A stretch of DNA of 7,913 bases, taken from NCBI GenBank assembly GCA_030154385.1, contig JASKJZ010000106.1, forward strand, positions 1-7,913, given 5' to 3'. Source of the DNA: Clostridiales bacterium. GTDB lineage: Bacteria > Bacillota_A > Clostridia > Lachnospirales > Lachnospiraceae. A program made the position numbers and the translations under genes. Positions 1 to 6,966 of the stretch are shown here, piece by piece; within the stretch, counting starts at the first letter, position 1; each line of letters opens with the position of its first letter. The notes under the pieces are model-generated. The model saw only the letters and a program-made list of their open reading frames with translations. It ran no database searches and was not told the origin of the DNA.

Positions 1-773
1 TTATGTATATTCAATCGTTTGATGTAGATATCGAGAAGGAAGGAATGTATTTGGTTGATGTTGGTTGGAAAGGTACTATACAGGATAATATCTTCAAATT
101 CTTAGGCGAAAAGATAGAAGTTGTTGGTTTGTATCTTGGCTTAGTCGCATTGGGCAAGGAACATGTTCGCAATCGTAAGATTGGATTGGTTTTTCAATGT
201 ACAGACGGAAGAAGTGCATATTTTAATGTATACAATGAAAACAAATCAATCTTTGAAATTATTTTAGGAGCTTCTCATGGAAGTGCTGATTCATATGTTC
301 GAGTTGGGAATCAAATAAAAGTTAAAACAGCAGAGCAAGAAAAAGAAGCGGAACTCTTTCGAACTCTTATATCACCAATTCAAAATCACATATATTCAAT
401 CTTCAAAGAATTAAAAGATGAGTTGGAAATTAGAATGTATGATATTGATGAATTGGATGAAACATGGGCACGCCTTCATGCAAATATGGTGTATTTTCCA
501 ACAAAAGATCAAATTGAATTATTTTATAAGATTTACCATTTTGAGAATTTTGGTGTATTTGAATTCACGAAGTTTAAAACACAGGATAAAGTGAGTTTGT
601 TGAAAAGAGTGAACAGTATAGGTTTGCTGATTACAGATCATGGTAAATTCTTTGCGACTAGCTTTTGGGGAGTAATTGCCTTGAAAGATGCAGGATTATC
701 ATTTTTAATTAAAGTATATGGGAAGTATAAATACAAGAGATATTTTTTAAGAGAAAGGGAAAATAACAAATGA
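1..773 (+). CDS. HAD-related glycan-cluster protein, 3' part (5' truncated by window edge)
   Basis: This reading frame enters from the left edge, and the Met at position 3 is probably internal because the recognisable part looks like the C-terminal half of a longer protein. The stretch VDVGWKGTIQDN (about residues 18-29 from that Met), followed by a hydrophobic GLYLGL segment, resembles the C-terminal half of the large predicted HAD-superfamily hydrolases (COG5610-like) often found in surface-polysaccharide clusters. The HAD catalytic motifs themselves would lie upstream and cannot be seen. The rest is a mixed, charged sequence with no signal peptide and no clear transmembrane segment, ending in a basic tail. 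It overlaps the next gene by 4 bp (ATGA), so the two are probably translationally coupled in one operon. The family assignment comes from recalled motif similarity. The role in glycan assembly is inferred from context. Confidence 0.6.
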   Translation, partial: MYIQSFDVDIEKEGMYLVDVGWKGTIQDNIFKFLGEKIEVVGLYLGLVALGKEHVRNRKIGLVFQCTDGRSAYFNVYNENKSIFEIILGASHGSADSYVRVGNQIKVKTAEQEKEAELFRTLISPIQNHIYSIFKELKDELEIRMYDIDELDETWARLHANMVYFPTKDQIELFYKIYHFENFGVFEFTKFKTQDKVSLLKRVNSIGLLITDHGKFFATSFWGVIALKDAGLSFLIKVYGKYKYKRYFLRERENNK

Positions 774-2002
774 AATGGTGCATTCTTTTAGGTTCTCCTG
801 CAATTAGTGGCGGTACATATGTAATTTTTGAGCATGCGTTAAGAGCGCTAGATAACGGAATTACTATTACTATTGTAACAGAAACAAAAGTAGATAAGTC
901 GGATTTACAATGGTACAAGGGAGCTGAAAAATTAGAATGGAAAACGTACGAAGAGGTAAAGGATATTGTATATGATGCTTTAATTGCGACTTGGTGGCGT
1001 ACGGTTTATGAAGCATATCGTATTCACGCCAAACATTATATTTATTTTGTTCAGTCTATTGAATCAAAATTTTATGATGTAAAAGAAATGCCAATCGTAC
1101 AACTAGTAGAAGCAACATATATGCTACCTTTTACTTTCGTTACAGAAGCTACGTGGATTAAAGACTATCTGTATGAAAAGTATAATAAAGTAGCATATCT
1201 AGCACATAATGGAATTCGTAAAGACATTTATACAGAGCAAGGTAATTGCATTGCCCCTAGAGATCCGAATAAACTGCGTGTGTTAGTAGAAGGCCCTGTA
1301 AATGTTGGTTTTAAAAATATTCCGAAAACGATTGAATTATGTAAAGCTTCAAACGCAGATGAAATCTGGTTAATGACATCATCAAACTTGACTCAATATG
1401 ATGGTGTTGATCGGGTATTCTCTCAGGTTCCAATTTTTAAAACACCAGAAATATATCGTTCTTGTGATGTTCTTGTAAAACTGAGCTATGTAGAAGGCAT
1501 GTTTGGACCTCCATTAGAAATGTTTCACTGCGGTGGAACTTCGATAACATACAATGTTACGGGACATGATGAATATATTGTCCATGGTTACAATGGGTTT
1601 GTAGTAAAAACGGATGACGATCAAAAAGTGATAGAATATATCAATCAGCTCAAAGAGGATTCTGACTGCCTAAATCGTTTGAAAGAGGGTGCTAGAAAAA
1701 CTGCAGAATCATGGAATGGTTGGGATGAAGCCGCCAATAAGTTTCGAGATATCATCATTGACATTTGCAATGGTAATGAGGAATCGCAAAAGGTAATTGA
1801 GGATGAGTCAAAATTTCATTTTAGAAGCTATGTCATTGCGGAAGATTACTTAAATGAGCTAAAAGCAATGAAGCAAACGCAAATTAGCAAAAAAATGTTA
1901 TATCGATTGAAATCAAGGTTTTCACAGGAATGGAAGAGAAAACTGAAAAGATCAAGAATAGTGGTAAAAATTTGGTCGATTATGAATGGATATCAGAATT
2001 AA
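770..2002 (+). CDS. GT4-type (GT-B fold) glycosyltransferase, WsaF-like
   Basis: This is a 410-aa predicted cytoplasmic glycosyltransferase, likely moving a sugar from a nucleotide-activated donor onto a growing surface polysaccharide. The N-terminus has a glycine-rich turn (SPAISGGTY, residues 9-17) typical of the acceptor half of GT-B enzymes. YFVQSIES (92-99) recalls the YFVQ-type segment of WsaF-like rhamnosyltransferases. NGIRKDIY (147-154) leads into the linker, and the donor-binding half carries an EX7E motif, EGMFGPPLE, with Glu242 and Glu250. The basic C-terminal tail (about 370-405, rich in Lys and Arg) could touch the membrane. The start is set by the 4-bp ATGA overlap with the upstream gene and a GAAAGGG ribosome site before it. 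The sugar and linkage cannot be predicted. No terminator directly follows; the first one is about 320 bp downstream, beyond a small inserted element. Confidence 0.85.
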   Translation: MKWCILLGSPAISGGTYVIFEHALRALDNGITITIVTETKVDKSDLQWYKGAEKLEWKTYEEVKDIVYDALIATWWRTVYEAYRIHAKHYIYFVQSIESKFYDVKEMPIVQLVEATYMLPFTFVTEATWIKDYLYEKYNKVAYLAHNGIRKDIYTEQGNCIAPRDPNKLRVLVEGPVNVGFKNIPKTIELCKASNADEIWLMTSSNLTQYDGVDRVFSQVPIFKTPEIYRSCDVLVKLSYVEGMFGPPLEMFHCGGTSITYNVTGHDEYIVHGYNGFVVKTDDDQKVIEYINQLKEDSDCLNRLKEGARKTAESWNGWDEAANKFRDIIIDICNGNEESQKVIEDESKFHFRSYVIAEDYLNELKAMKQTQISKKMLYRLKSRFSQEWKRKLKRSRIVVKIWSIMNGYQN

Positions 2003-2143
2003 ATTATATGAGGAGACCTGCTGTGAAAAGTCATTCCTAAATAAGAAAAAAATTTCTGTTCTCAATTGATGGCAAAAAGGGTAAACTTTAAGAAAGCACC
2101 CTAAGGAGTAGTGTAAAATAAAATTGTGCCTTTGGAAATAAAA

Positions 2144-2315
2144 CCCGGATTCTCGGAACTCATAACGATGAATATTGGGGAATGTAGTAAAATGAACTCT
2201 TTCAGGGATTAAATGAAAGAAACCACATCGCCATGCGTAAAATACATGACGAGCAAAGAATTCAGTATTTATAAAGGTTTGTAGGAATCTCGTTATGTAT
2301 TTCCGAGAATCCAGG
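2144..2315. mobile_element. 172-bp MITE-like element, possibly IS1380-related
   Basis: The left end begins CCCGGATTCTCGGAA and the right end, read on the other strand, begins CCTGGATTCTCGGAA. After a small mismatch (CT against ATA) both continue with CATAACGA, giving terminal inverted repeats of about 25 bp. The hexamer ATAAAA lies immediately outside each end (2138-2143 and 2316-2321), as expected of a target-site duplication, though its AT-richness weakens the point. The CCTGGATTCT tip resembles the CCTAGATTCT tip I recall for ISEcp1 (IS1380 family, 5-6 bp duplications). The interior is too short for a transposase. It has one short open stretch (2191-2274, containing GLNERNHIAMRKIHDEQ) that may be a vestige of a coding end but is not recognisable. 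The IS1380 link is inference. Confidence 0.65.
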
Positions 2316-2376
2316 ATAAAAGGCTCCTTCTTGGAAAGAATTAGATAAAATAATCCTTTTTAGGAAGGAGCTTTTT
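2316..2376. terminator. Probable bidirectional rho-independent terminator
   Basis: GCTCCTTC (2323-2330) pairs with GAAGGAGC (2364-2371). The flanking A-rich and T-rich strands extend the stem with one bulged G. A TTTTT run follows on the plus strand (2372-2376), and the minus strand reads TTTTAT after its copy of the stem, so it can stop transcription in both directions. It sits between the plus-strand glycosyltransferase operon and the minus-strand remnant gene at 2517-2721. The 3' arm also contains a Shine-Dalgarno-like GGAAGGAG before an ATG at 2377 that opens only 39 codons; this is considered fortuitous. Confidence 0.65.
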
Positions 2377-2516
2377 ATGGTCATAGAAAATCAATTGATG
2401 TTTCAAATGTTCAGAACAATGAAACTGATAATGATGAGTGCATATTTAGCCATACAACATAACTGTTTCGAAGGGACGCCATGTTATTCTGTTTAAACTG
2501 CACGTTGTTGCTTTTG

Positions 2517-2721
2517 TTACTTTCTCATATCTCTTTCATTGCACTCAAGACAGTATGCCTTGAATCCCATCCTACTTAAGCAGGCATCAACACAAATCTT
2601 ATCTTTGAAGAAATCTCTCCGCTTGATGACCGGAAGCTTAGATATTTCCAATTGGTTCACAAATAATATTTTGTTCGGGAAGGCTTGGAAGCTGTGCCAT
2701 AATAAGTGCAGTCTTTTTCAT
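2517..2721 (-). pseudogene. Broken small Cys-containing gene, minus strand
   Basis: On the minus strand an ATG at 2721 follows a CAGGAG ribosome site (about 9 nt spacing) and opens MKKTALIMAQLPSLPEQ before stopping at 2638 after 27 residues. In another frame a stretch runs open from 2717 to a TAA at 2517 (66 codons). Its second half reads like real protein: KLPVIKRRDFFKDK, then ICVDACLSRMGFKAYC, then LECNERDMRK. It has four Cys residues, with two as CLEC. The good start belongs to one frame and the protein-like end to another, so a single-base indel around 2640-2680 would explain both. A GTG at 2660 could start the second part as 47 residues, but it has no ribosome site. I do not recognise the family. 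A programmed frameshift or an intact GTG-started protein remain possible. The rest of the surrounding gap (2003-2143, 2377-2516 and 2722-2840) shows nothing I can identify. Confidence 0.4.
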
Positions 2722-2845
2722 AAGTCAAATCTCCTGATAATTATTATACTGGTAAAGTCCTAGTAATAAATATACTATAAGGAAGCAAAGATTACAAGGC
2801 TACCTGTGTTTTTCTACCTACATTTTTACCGAAAATATTTGTTGC

Positions 2846-2874
2846 TTGTCACGAGGCGATTCGAATGATACAAT
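2846..2874 (+). promoter_or_regulatory. Sigma-A type promoter for the PatB-type lyase gene
   Basis: A -35 box TTGTCA (2846-2851) and a -10 box TACAAT (2869-2874) are separated by exactly 17 bp, with AT-rich sequence upstream. Transcription would start near 2881, leaving a leader of about 34 nt that holds the AAGGAG ribosome site (2902-2907), 7 nt before the ATG at 2915. No riboswitch or operator could be seen in this short leader. Confidence 0.7.
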
Positions 2875-2914
2875 GTATAAAATTCTTGATGATAAAAAGT
2901 AAAGGAGACCCGCT

Positions 2915-4099
2915 ATGACCTACGATTTTGAGACACTCGTTAAAAGAAAGAACACAGGTTCCGTAAAGTGGAATCAAATGTATGAAGCAAAGCCCGATAT
3001 ATCCGATGAAATTGTTCCCTTTTCAGTTGCGGATATGGAGCTAAGAAATCCGCCAGAGATTATCGAAGGACTGAAAAAGTTTTTAGATGAAAGCATATTG
3101 GGATACACAACAACAACGGATGCTTATTATGAGAGTGTGCTTGGCTGGATGGAACGAAAGCATGGATTTCGACCGAAGAGAGAATGGTGCATCGAAACAT
3201 CGGGTGTGGTTCCGGCACTTAGCTTGATGGTCAAAGCATTTACTAAGCCAGGCGATGAAGTGCTGATTATGACCCCAGTATATTATCCATTTCGTAAAGT
3301 TGCAGTCGAAAATGGACGTGCCTTTGTTGAATCAAAGCTGATGGAAGAGAACGGGCGTTATCAAATTGATTTTGATGATTTCGAAGAGAAAGCCAAGCGT
3401 TTGGAAGTAAAATTATTTATCCTATGCAGTCCGCACAATCCAGTGGGAAGAGTATGGACAAAGGAAGAATTACATAGGATTGCGCAAATATGCTATGAAA
3501 ACAATGTTTTTATTTTAGATGATGAAATTCATTTTGATCTGATTCTTCCAGGATATGAGCATGTTTCCATGGGTACCTTTGAAACAAAATATCTCGATAA
3601 CTGCGCAATTTGTACAGCGCCTAGTAAGACTTTTAATTTGGCGGGAATGCAGGTCTCGAACATATTTATTGCGAACGATGAAAAAAGAGAAAGTCTACGC
3701 AAGGTAATGGGCTTTTCGCTTCTTAATGTAATGGGTATGAAGGCGTGTGAAATTGCTTATAACGAATGTGAGGAGTGGCTGTCTAGGCTCCTTTTGTTAA
3801 TTGACGAGAATCGTCGCATGGTTGAAGAATTCTTAAAAGAGAAGCTTCCAATGATCAAAACATATCCGTTGGAAGGCACCTATCTTCTTTGGATGGACTT
3901 TCGAGCGCTTGGACTAAAAGACAAAGATTTAGAAGCCTTGATGACGAAAGAGGCAGATCTATTCTTTGATGAAGGCTATATCTTTGGTGATGGAGGCAGT
4001 GGATTTGAACGTATGAATCTCGCATGCCCACGACATATTATTAGTGCTGCGCTTGAACGTTTATATGCAAGTCTTGTAGAAACCAACAAGCTATGTTAA
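2915..4099 (+). CDS. patB: PatB/MalY-type PLP-dependent cystathionine beta-lyase
   Basis: This 394-aa cytosolic fold-type I PLP enzyme matches the length and motifs of the PatB/MalY family, which splits cystathionine to homocysteine, pyruvate and ammonia, or acts on other S-linked cysteine conjugates. Visible landmarks are the N-terminal VPFSVADMEL, GYTTTTDAYYESVLGWMERK, the Asn of SPHNPVG (Asn175), DDEIHFDL with the likely pyridine-nitrogen Asp203, the PLP lysine in APSKTFNLAGMQ (Lys238), and MNLACPR near the end, with Arg373 in the usual carboxylate-binding place. All expected catalytic residues are present. The start is supported by AAGGAG 7 nt upstream and a clear promoter. It lies between two blocks of glycan genes but belongs to sulfur amino-acid metabolism, so it is probably not part of glycan synthesis. 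An aminotransferase annotation would reflect the same superfamily. Confidence 0.9.
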   Translation: MTYDFETLVKRKNTGSVKWNQMYEAKPDISDEIVPFSVADMELRNPPEIIEGLKKFLDESILGYTTTTDAYYESVLGWMERKHGFRPKREWCIETSGVVPALSLMVKAFTKPGDEVLIMTPVYYPFRKVAVENGRAFVESKLMEENGRYQIDFDDFEEKAKRLEVKLFILCSPHNPVGRVWTKEELHRIAQICYENNVFILDDEIHFDLILPGYEHVSMGTFETKYLDNCAICTAPSKTFNLAGMQVSNIFIANDEKRESLRKVMGFSLLNVMGMKACEIAYNECEEWLSRLLLLIDENRRMVEEFLKEKLPMIKTYPLEGTYLLWMDFRALGLKDKDLEALMTKEADLFFDEGYIFGDGGSGFERMNLACPRHIISAALERLYASLVETNKLC

Positions 4100-4102
4100 A
4101 AT
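4074..4102 (+). promoter_or_regulatory. Possible promoter inside the lyase 3' end, driving the dehydratase gene
   Basis: TTGTAG (4074-4079) and TAAAAT (4097-4102) are spaced by 17 bp and would start transcription about 34 nt before the dehydratase ATG at 4143. There is no terminator in the 43-bp gap, so readthrough from the upstream promoter is also likely. The boxes each deviate from consensus. Confidence 0.4.
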
Positions 4103-4142
4103 AAGAAAGCATTAAAATTTCATAGATTGAGGTTATCTACCC

Positions 4143-5993
4143 ATGAAAAAAGGATTTGATCGAAAGCTTTTAGCCAGAAGAGCCTTCTTGGTGCTTTTGG
4201 ATATTTTTTTAATAAATTTTGCTTCCTTTTGTGCCATTGCAATACGGTTTGATTTTAGAATTTCAAAAATTGAGATAAAATACAGCGAAGTTATTGCACA
4301 CTACGCGCCAATCTACACGGTGATCACGCTACTGGTCTTCTTTTTATTTCGTTTATATCATAGCTTATGGAAATATGCAAGCATTGAGGAAATGACCAAT
4401 ATTATCTATGCCTGCACAATCTCAGGAGTATTACAGTATCTTGGAATGAAGCTATTTTCCTATCATGTACCGAGAAGCTATACGCCGCTAAATTTGATGT
4501 TCTTGACTGCCTTTATAGCGGGTTCCCGCTTTTTTTACCGTACGATTCGCTTATTCAATCAGCAATATCGGATGGATACAAAAAAGCATATCATGATTAT
4601 TGGTGCGGGAGAGGCGGCATGTGCCATTATCAAAGAAATTGAGACCAGCCAGTATTTGGATGGGAGAGTGCTCTGTGCCATTGACGATGACAAAAATAAA
4701 ATTGGGCGCTACATCCAGGGAATAAAAATTGTGGGAGACCGCTACTCTATTGTTCAAAATGTGGATACTTATAAGATTACCGATATTATCATAGCGATTC
4801 CCAATCTTTCGAGGAAGGAACAGAAAAAGATTATTGATATCTGTAAGACAACAAGCTGTGATCTGAAAATAATACCAGGCATGTATCAACTCATTAATAA
4901 TGAAGTAAAGACGAGTCGTCTTCGGAATGTTGAAATCGAAGACTTGTTATGTCGTGATGTCGTCGACTTTGACATGGATAGCATTTCGGGATATGTGAAG
5001 GATAAGGTTGTAATGGTGACAGGTGGTGGTGGTTCGATCGGTAGTGAGCTTTGCAGACAGATTGTAAAGCATGCCCCGAAACAGCTCATTATTCTTGATA
5101 TCTACGAAAATAATGCCTATGAAATCGAGCAGGAACTGATACGCAAGTATCCAAAGCTAAATTTAGTGGTACTGATTGCATCCGTGCGAAATACGAATCG
5201 AATGAATGCGATTTTTAAGAAATATCGTCCTGAGCTTGTATATCATGCAGCGGCGCATAAGCATGTTCCGTTAATGGAAAAAAGCCCAAATGAAGCGATA
5301 AAAAACAATGTGTTTGGTACCTTAAAGCTGGTGCGTGCGGCGGATCAGTTTGGAGTGAAGCGCTTTGTGCAAATCTCTACAGATAAAGCAGTAAATCCAA
5401 CCAATGTAATGGGTGCTTCAAAGCGTATTTGTGAAATGATTATTCAAACCTATAATAATCGCTCGAAAACAGAATTTGTGGCAGTACGGTTTGGAAATGT
5501 ATTAGGAAGCAATGGGAGTGTGATTCCATTGTTTAAGCGGCAAATTGCGCAGGGAGGTCCTGTTACCGTTACCCATCCTGATATTATTCGTTATTTTATG
5601 ACGATTCCAGAGGCGGTTGCACTTGTGTTGCAAGCTGGTGCCTATGCTAAGGGTGGAGAAATTTTTGTCCTGGATATGGGAGAGCCAGTCAGGATTGATG
5701 ACTTGGCACGGAATTTAATACGTCTGTCTGGCTTTGTTCCTGACCGTGATATTGAAATTGAGTACATAGGACTTCGTCCAGGAGAAAAGCTGTTTGAGGA
5801 ACTTTTACTAGACGAGGAGGGAATGCAGAGCACGGATAATAAACTGATTCATATCGGAAAACCGATTACGATGGATGAGGAACAGTTTCTTTCAAAACTG
5901 GAGGAGTTGGAAAAAGCAGTAAAAAATGAGACGGAGCATGTAAGAGTGTTATTAAAAGAAATGGTGCCGACCTACTGTCAAAAGGAAGAATAA
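4143..5993 (+). CDS. Membrane-anchored UDP-sugar 4,6-dehydratase (CapD/EpsC/PglF/WbpM family)
   Basis: This 616-aa protein has the standard length and order of the long-chain nucleoside-diphosphate-sugar dehydratases that convert UDP-GlcNAc to a 4-keto-6-deoxy sugar, the first step toward bacillosamine- or fucosamine-type residues of surface glycans. Four hydrophobic segments lie at about 14-34, 53-70, 87-106 and 115-133. A first Rossmann-like domain starts at MIIGAGEAA (151-159). The catalytic SDR domain starts with VTGGGGSIGSEL (292-303). The active-site region reads STDKAVNPTNVMGASKR with Thr413, Asp414 and Lys415; the usual SDR Tyr is replaced by Met423, as in PglF-like enzymes, and Lys427 is kept. 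LRPGEKLFEELL near the C-terminus is also typical. The start has only a weak GAGG ribosome site about 10 nt away, but the downstream sequence fits the family N-terminus. The exact product (C5-inverting or retaining) cannot be read from the sequence. Confidence 0.9.
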   Translation: MKKGFDRKLLARRAFLVLLDIFLINFASFCAIAIRFDFRISKIEIKYSEVIAHYAPIYTVITLLVFFLFRLYHSLWKYASIEEMTNIIYACTISGVLQYLGMKLFSYHVPRSYTPLNLMFLTAFIAGSRFFYRTIRLFNQQYRMDTKKHIMIIGAGEAACAIIKEIETSQYLDGRVLCAIDDDKNKIGRYIQGIKIVGDRYSIVQNVDTYKITDIIIAIPNLSRKEQKKIIDICKTTSCDLKIIPGMYQLINNEVKTSRLRNVEIEDLLCRDVVDFDMDSISGYVKDKVVMVTGGGGSIGSELCRQIVKHAPKQLIILDIYENNAYEIEQELIRKYPKLNLVVLIASVRNTNRMNAIFKKYRPELVYHAAAHKHVPLMEKSPNEAIKNNVFGTLKLVRAADQFGVKRFVQISTDKAVNPTNVMGASKRICEMIIQTYNNRSKTEFVAVRFGNVLGSNGSVIPLFKRQIAQGGPVTVTHPDIIRYFMTIPEAVALVLQAGAYAKGGEIFVLDMGEPVRIDDLARNLIRLSGFVPDRDIEIEYIGLRPGEKLFEELLLDEEGMQSTDNKLIHIGKPITMDEEQFLSKLEELEKAVKNETEHVRVLLKEMVPTYCQKEE

Positions 5994-6010
5994 GGAAGGA
6001 TGTCTATTCT

Positions 6011-6346
6011 ATGAAAATCGATGAGAGACTTTCATTTTTAAGTGAAGAAAGACAGAGATTTTTACAAAAGTGGATCTTGTATCTGGGTGAAAGCCTTGAC
6101 ACTCTAGAATATATTGTTTTGTTTGGAAGTTATGCAAGGGGAGAAGAAAAAGCAGCCAGCGATATGGATATAATGGTGGTGACAAGAGAAGTGGTTTCAC
6201 GTACGGCACGAGGTGAATTATGCAGTGTATTTGATGAAAATAACATGGATTTAATTTTTTATACACTGGAACAATGGAAGGCTTCGGATTGTTTACTTGT
6301 GAATCGAATCCAACGGGAGGGGATTGTAATATGGAAGCGAAAATAA
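6011..6346 (+). CDS. MNT-domain nucleotidyltransferase (MntA-like antitoxin)
   Basis: This 111-aa protein is a minimal nucleotidyltransferase (pol-beta superfamily). It has the GSxxxG signature as GSYARG (residues 39-44), the metal-binding pair SDMD (Asp51 and Asp53), and a third acidic residue in NMDLIFYT (Asp80). In characterised HEPN-MNT pairs (type VII toxin-antitoxin), the MNT partner adds AMP to the HEPN toxin and silences it. All three acidic residues expected for catalysis are present. It follows the dehydratase gene by 17 bp with a GGAAGGA ribosome site about 10 nt upstream, and overlaps the HEPN gene by 16 bp. Whether it is a working antitoxin or a housekeeping-type relic is inference. 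Confidence 0.85.
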   Translation: MKIDERLSFLSEERQRFLQKWILYLGESLDTLEYIVLFGSYARGEEKAASDMDIMVVTREVVSRTARGELCSVFDENNMDLIFYTLEQWKASDCLLVNRIQREGIVIWKRK

Positions 6347-6798
6347 ATTCTTACTATGGAAGAGGTTACAGTGACTATCTTTATGCAAAAGCTGGAATGG
6401 AAGTTGGGAGAGTACATGGAGATTATAATGGAGTTGCCGCGATGTGTGCACAGGCAGCAGAAAAATACCTAAAGGCAATCCTGGAGCGGTGCACGATGGA
6501 TCAGGAAGTTATGACCCTACTTCGTTCCCACAACCTACGCGCACTTTTGAATCGGATCAAACAGGACTATCCTGAGTTTGAGGCTTCTACAAAGGATGTG
6601 AAATGGTTGGGTGATTTTTACTTTGATGCAAGATATCCGGGAGATAACTTTGTAGTGGTAACACAAGAAGATGCCGAGGAATGCTTGCGGCTTACCAAGG
6701 AGCTGCAAGAAAGGACACAGGAGCTTTTAGGGAAAGAAGAACAGAAGCAAAAAGAAAAAAAGCATATCATCCAGAACTTGGATGAATTTACGATATGA
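6331..6798 (+). CDS. HEPN-domain protein paired with MNT
   Basis: This 155-aa protein has the helical layout of COG2250-like HEPN proteins: QAAEKYLKAIL (41-51), RSHNLRALL (65-73), then DARYPGDN (99-106) and a C-terminal helix. The last 20 or so residues are rich in Lys, Glu and Gln. The start at 6331 is chosen over an in-frame ATG at 6274 because GGGAGGGG (6315-6322) sits about 8 nt before it and homologous HEPN proteins begin near this point. The ribosome site therefore lies inside the MNT gene, and the 16-bp overlap suggests coupled expression. No RX4-6H ribonuclease motif occurs anywhere in the protein (the only nearby pattern is R-S-H at 65-67), so nuclease toxicity is doubtful. It probably binds the MNT protein, possibly with RNA or nucleotide, but its target is unknown. 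Confidence 0.8.
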   Translation: MEAKINSYYGRGYSDYLYAKAGMEVGRVHGDYNGVAAMCAQAAEKYLKAILERCTMDQEVMTLLRSHNLRALLNRIKQDYPEFEASTKDVKWLGDFYFDARYPGDNFVVVTQEDAEECLRLTKELQERTQELLGKEEQKQKEKKHIIQNLDEFTI

Positions 6799-6931
6799 AT
6801 TCGCAACCGTTCCTGAAAAAGACAGTGAGAATTCACAAATACTACACACAAAGTACACAATTACATGTGACAATTGTCATAAGGAAAATGTGTTTGATAT
6901 CCATAGGCATTTAAGAAGAATATCGCTATAA
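6782..6931 (+). CDS. 49-aa small protein with Cys2/His2-like motif
   Basis: An ATG at 6782, overlapping the end of the HEPN gene by 17 bp, opens a frame of 49 codons that runs to TAA at 6931. The product begins MNLRYEFATVPEKDSENSQ and contains TCDNCHKENVFDIHRH, with Cys-x2-Cys followed by His-x-His, a spacing that could bind zinc. It is too short for most gene callers. There is no good ribosome site, so translation would depend on re-initiation after the HEPN stop. It could also be a remnant of a longer zinc-ribbon protein. I do not recognise the family, and the case for it being real rests on protein-like composition and position. Confidence 0.4.
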   Translation: MNLRYEFATVPEKDSENSQILHTKYTITCDNCHKENVFDIHRHLRRISL

Positions 6932-6966
6932 TAAAGAAAAGAAAACAAAAGAAAGAGGAATGCGAT

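Noticed and set aside
2011..2025. GGAGACCTGCT-GTG resembles the ribosome site GGAGACCCGCT-ATG of the lyase gene
   Set aside because: The GTG opens only five codons and nothing further matches, so it is probably chance similarity of ribosome sites.
2377..2496. 39-codon plus-strand ORF after the terminator
   Set aside because: Met-rich, unrecognisable sequence; its ribosome site is explained as the 3' arm of the bidirectional terminator.
2539..2763. Plus-strand 74-codon ORF beginning with TTG
   Set aside because: It has no ribosome site and an unprotein-like composition; the opposite strand has the better coding signal (ribosome site, ATG and protein-like C-terminus).
4551..5833. Minus-strand ORFs inside the dehydratase gene (4551-4889, 4886-5089, 5642-5833)
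   Set aside because: They are antisense to a well-conserved gene, lack ribosome sites and have no family resemblance.
6274..6330. Earlier in-frame ATG for the HEPN protein
   Set aside because: The extra 19 residues lie within MNT coding sequence in another frame, there is no ribosome site, and the ATG at 6331 has a strong one.
6868..6879. Perfect 12-bp palindrome TGACAATTGTCA, a possible operator
   Set aside because: It falls on the CDNCH codons of the 49-aa ORF, has no promoter next to it, and a 12-bp palindrome is easily chance.
6927..6932. TATAAT as a -10 box before the zinc-ribbon gene
   Set aside because: No acceptable -35 box occurs at 16-18 bp spacing, and there is no extended -10 TG.
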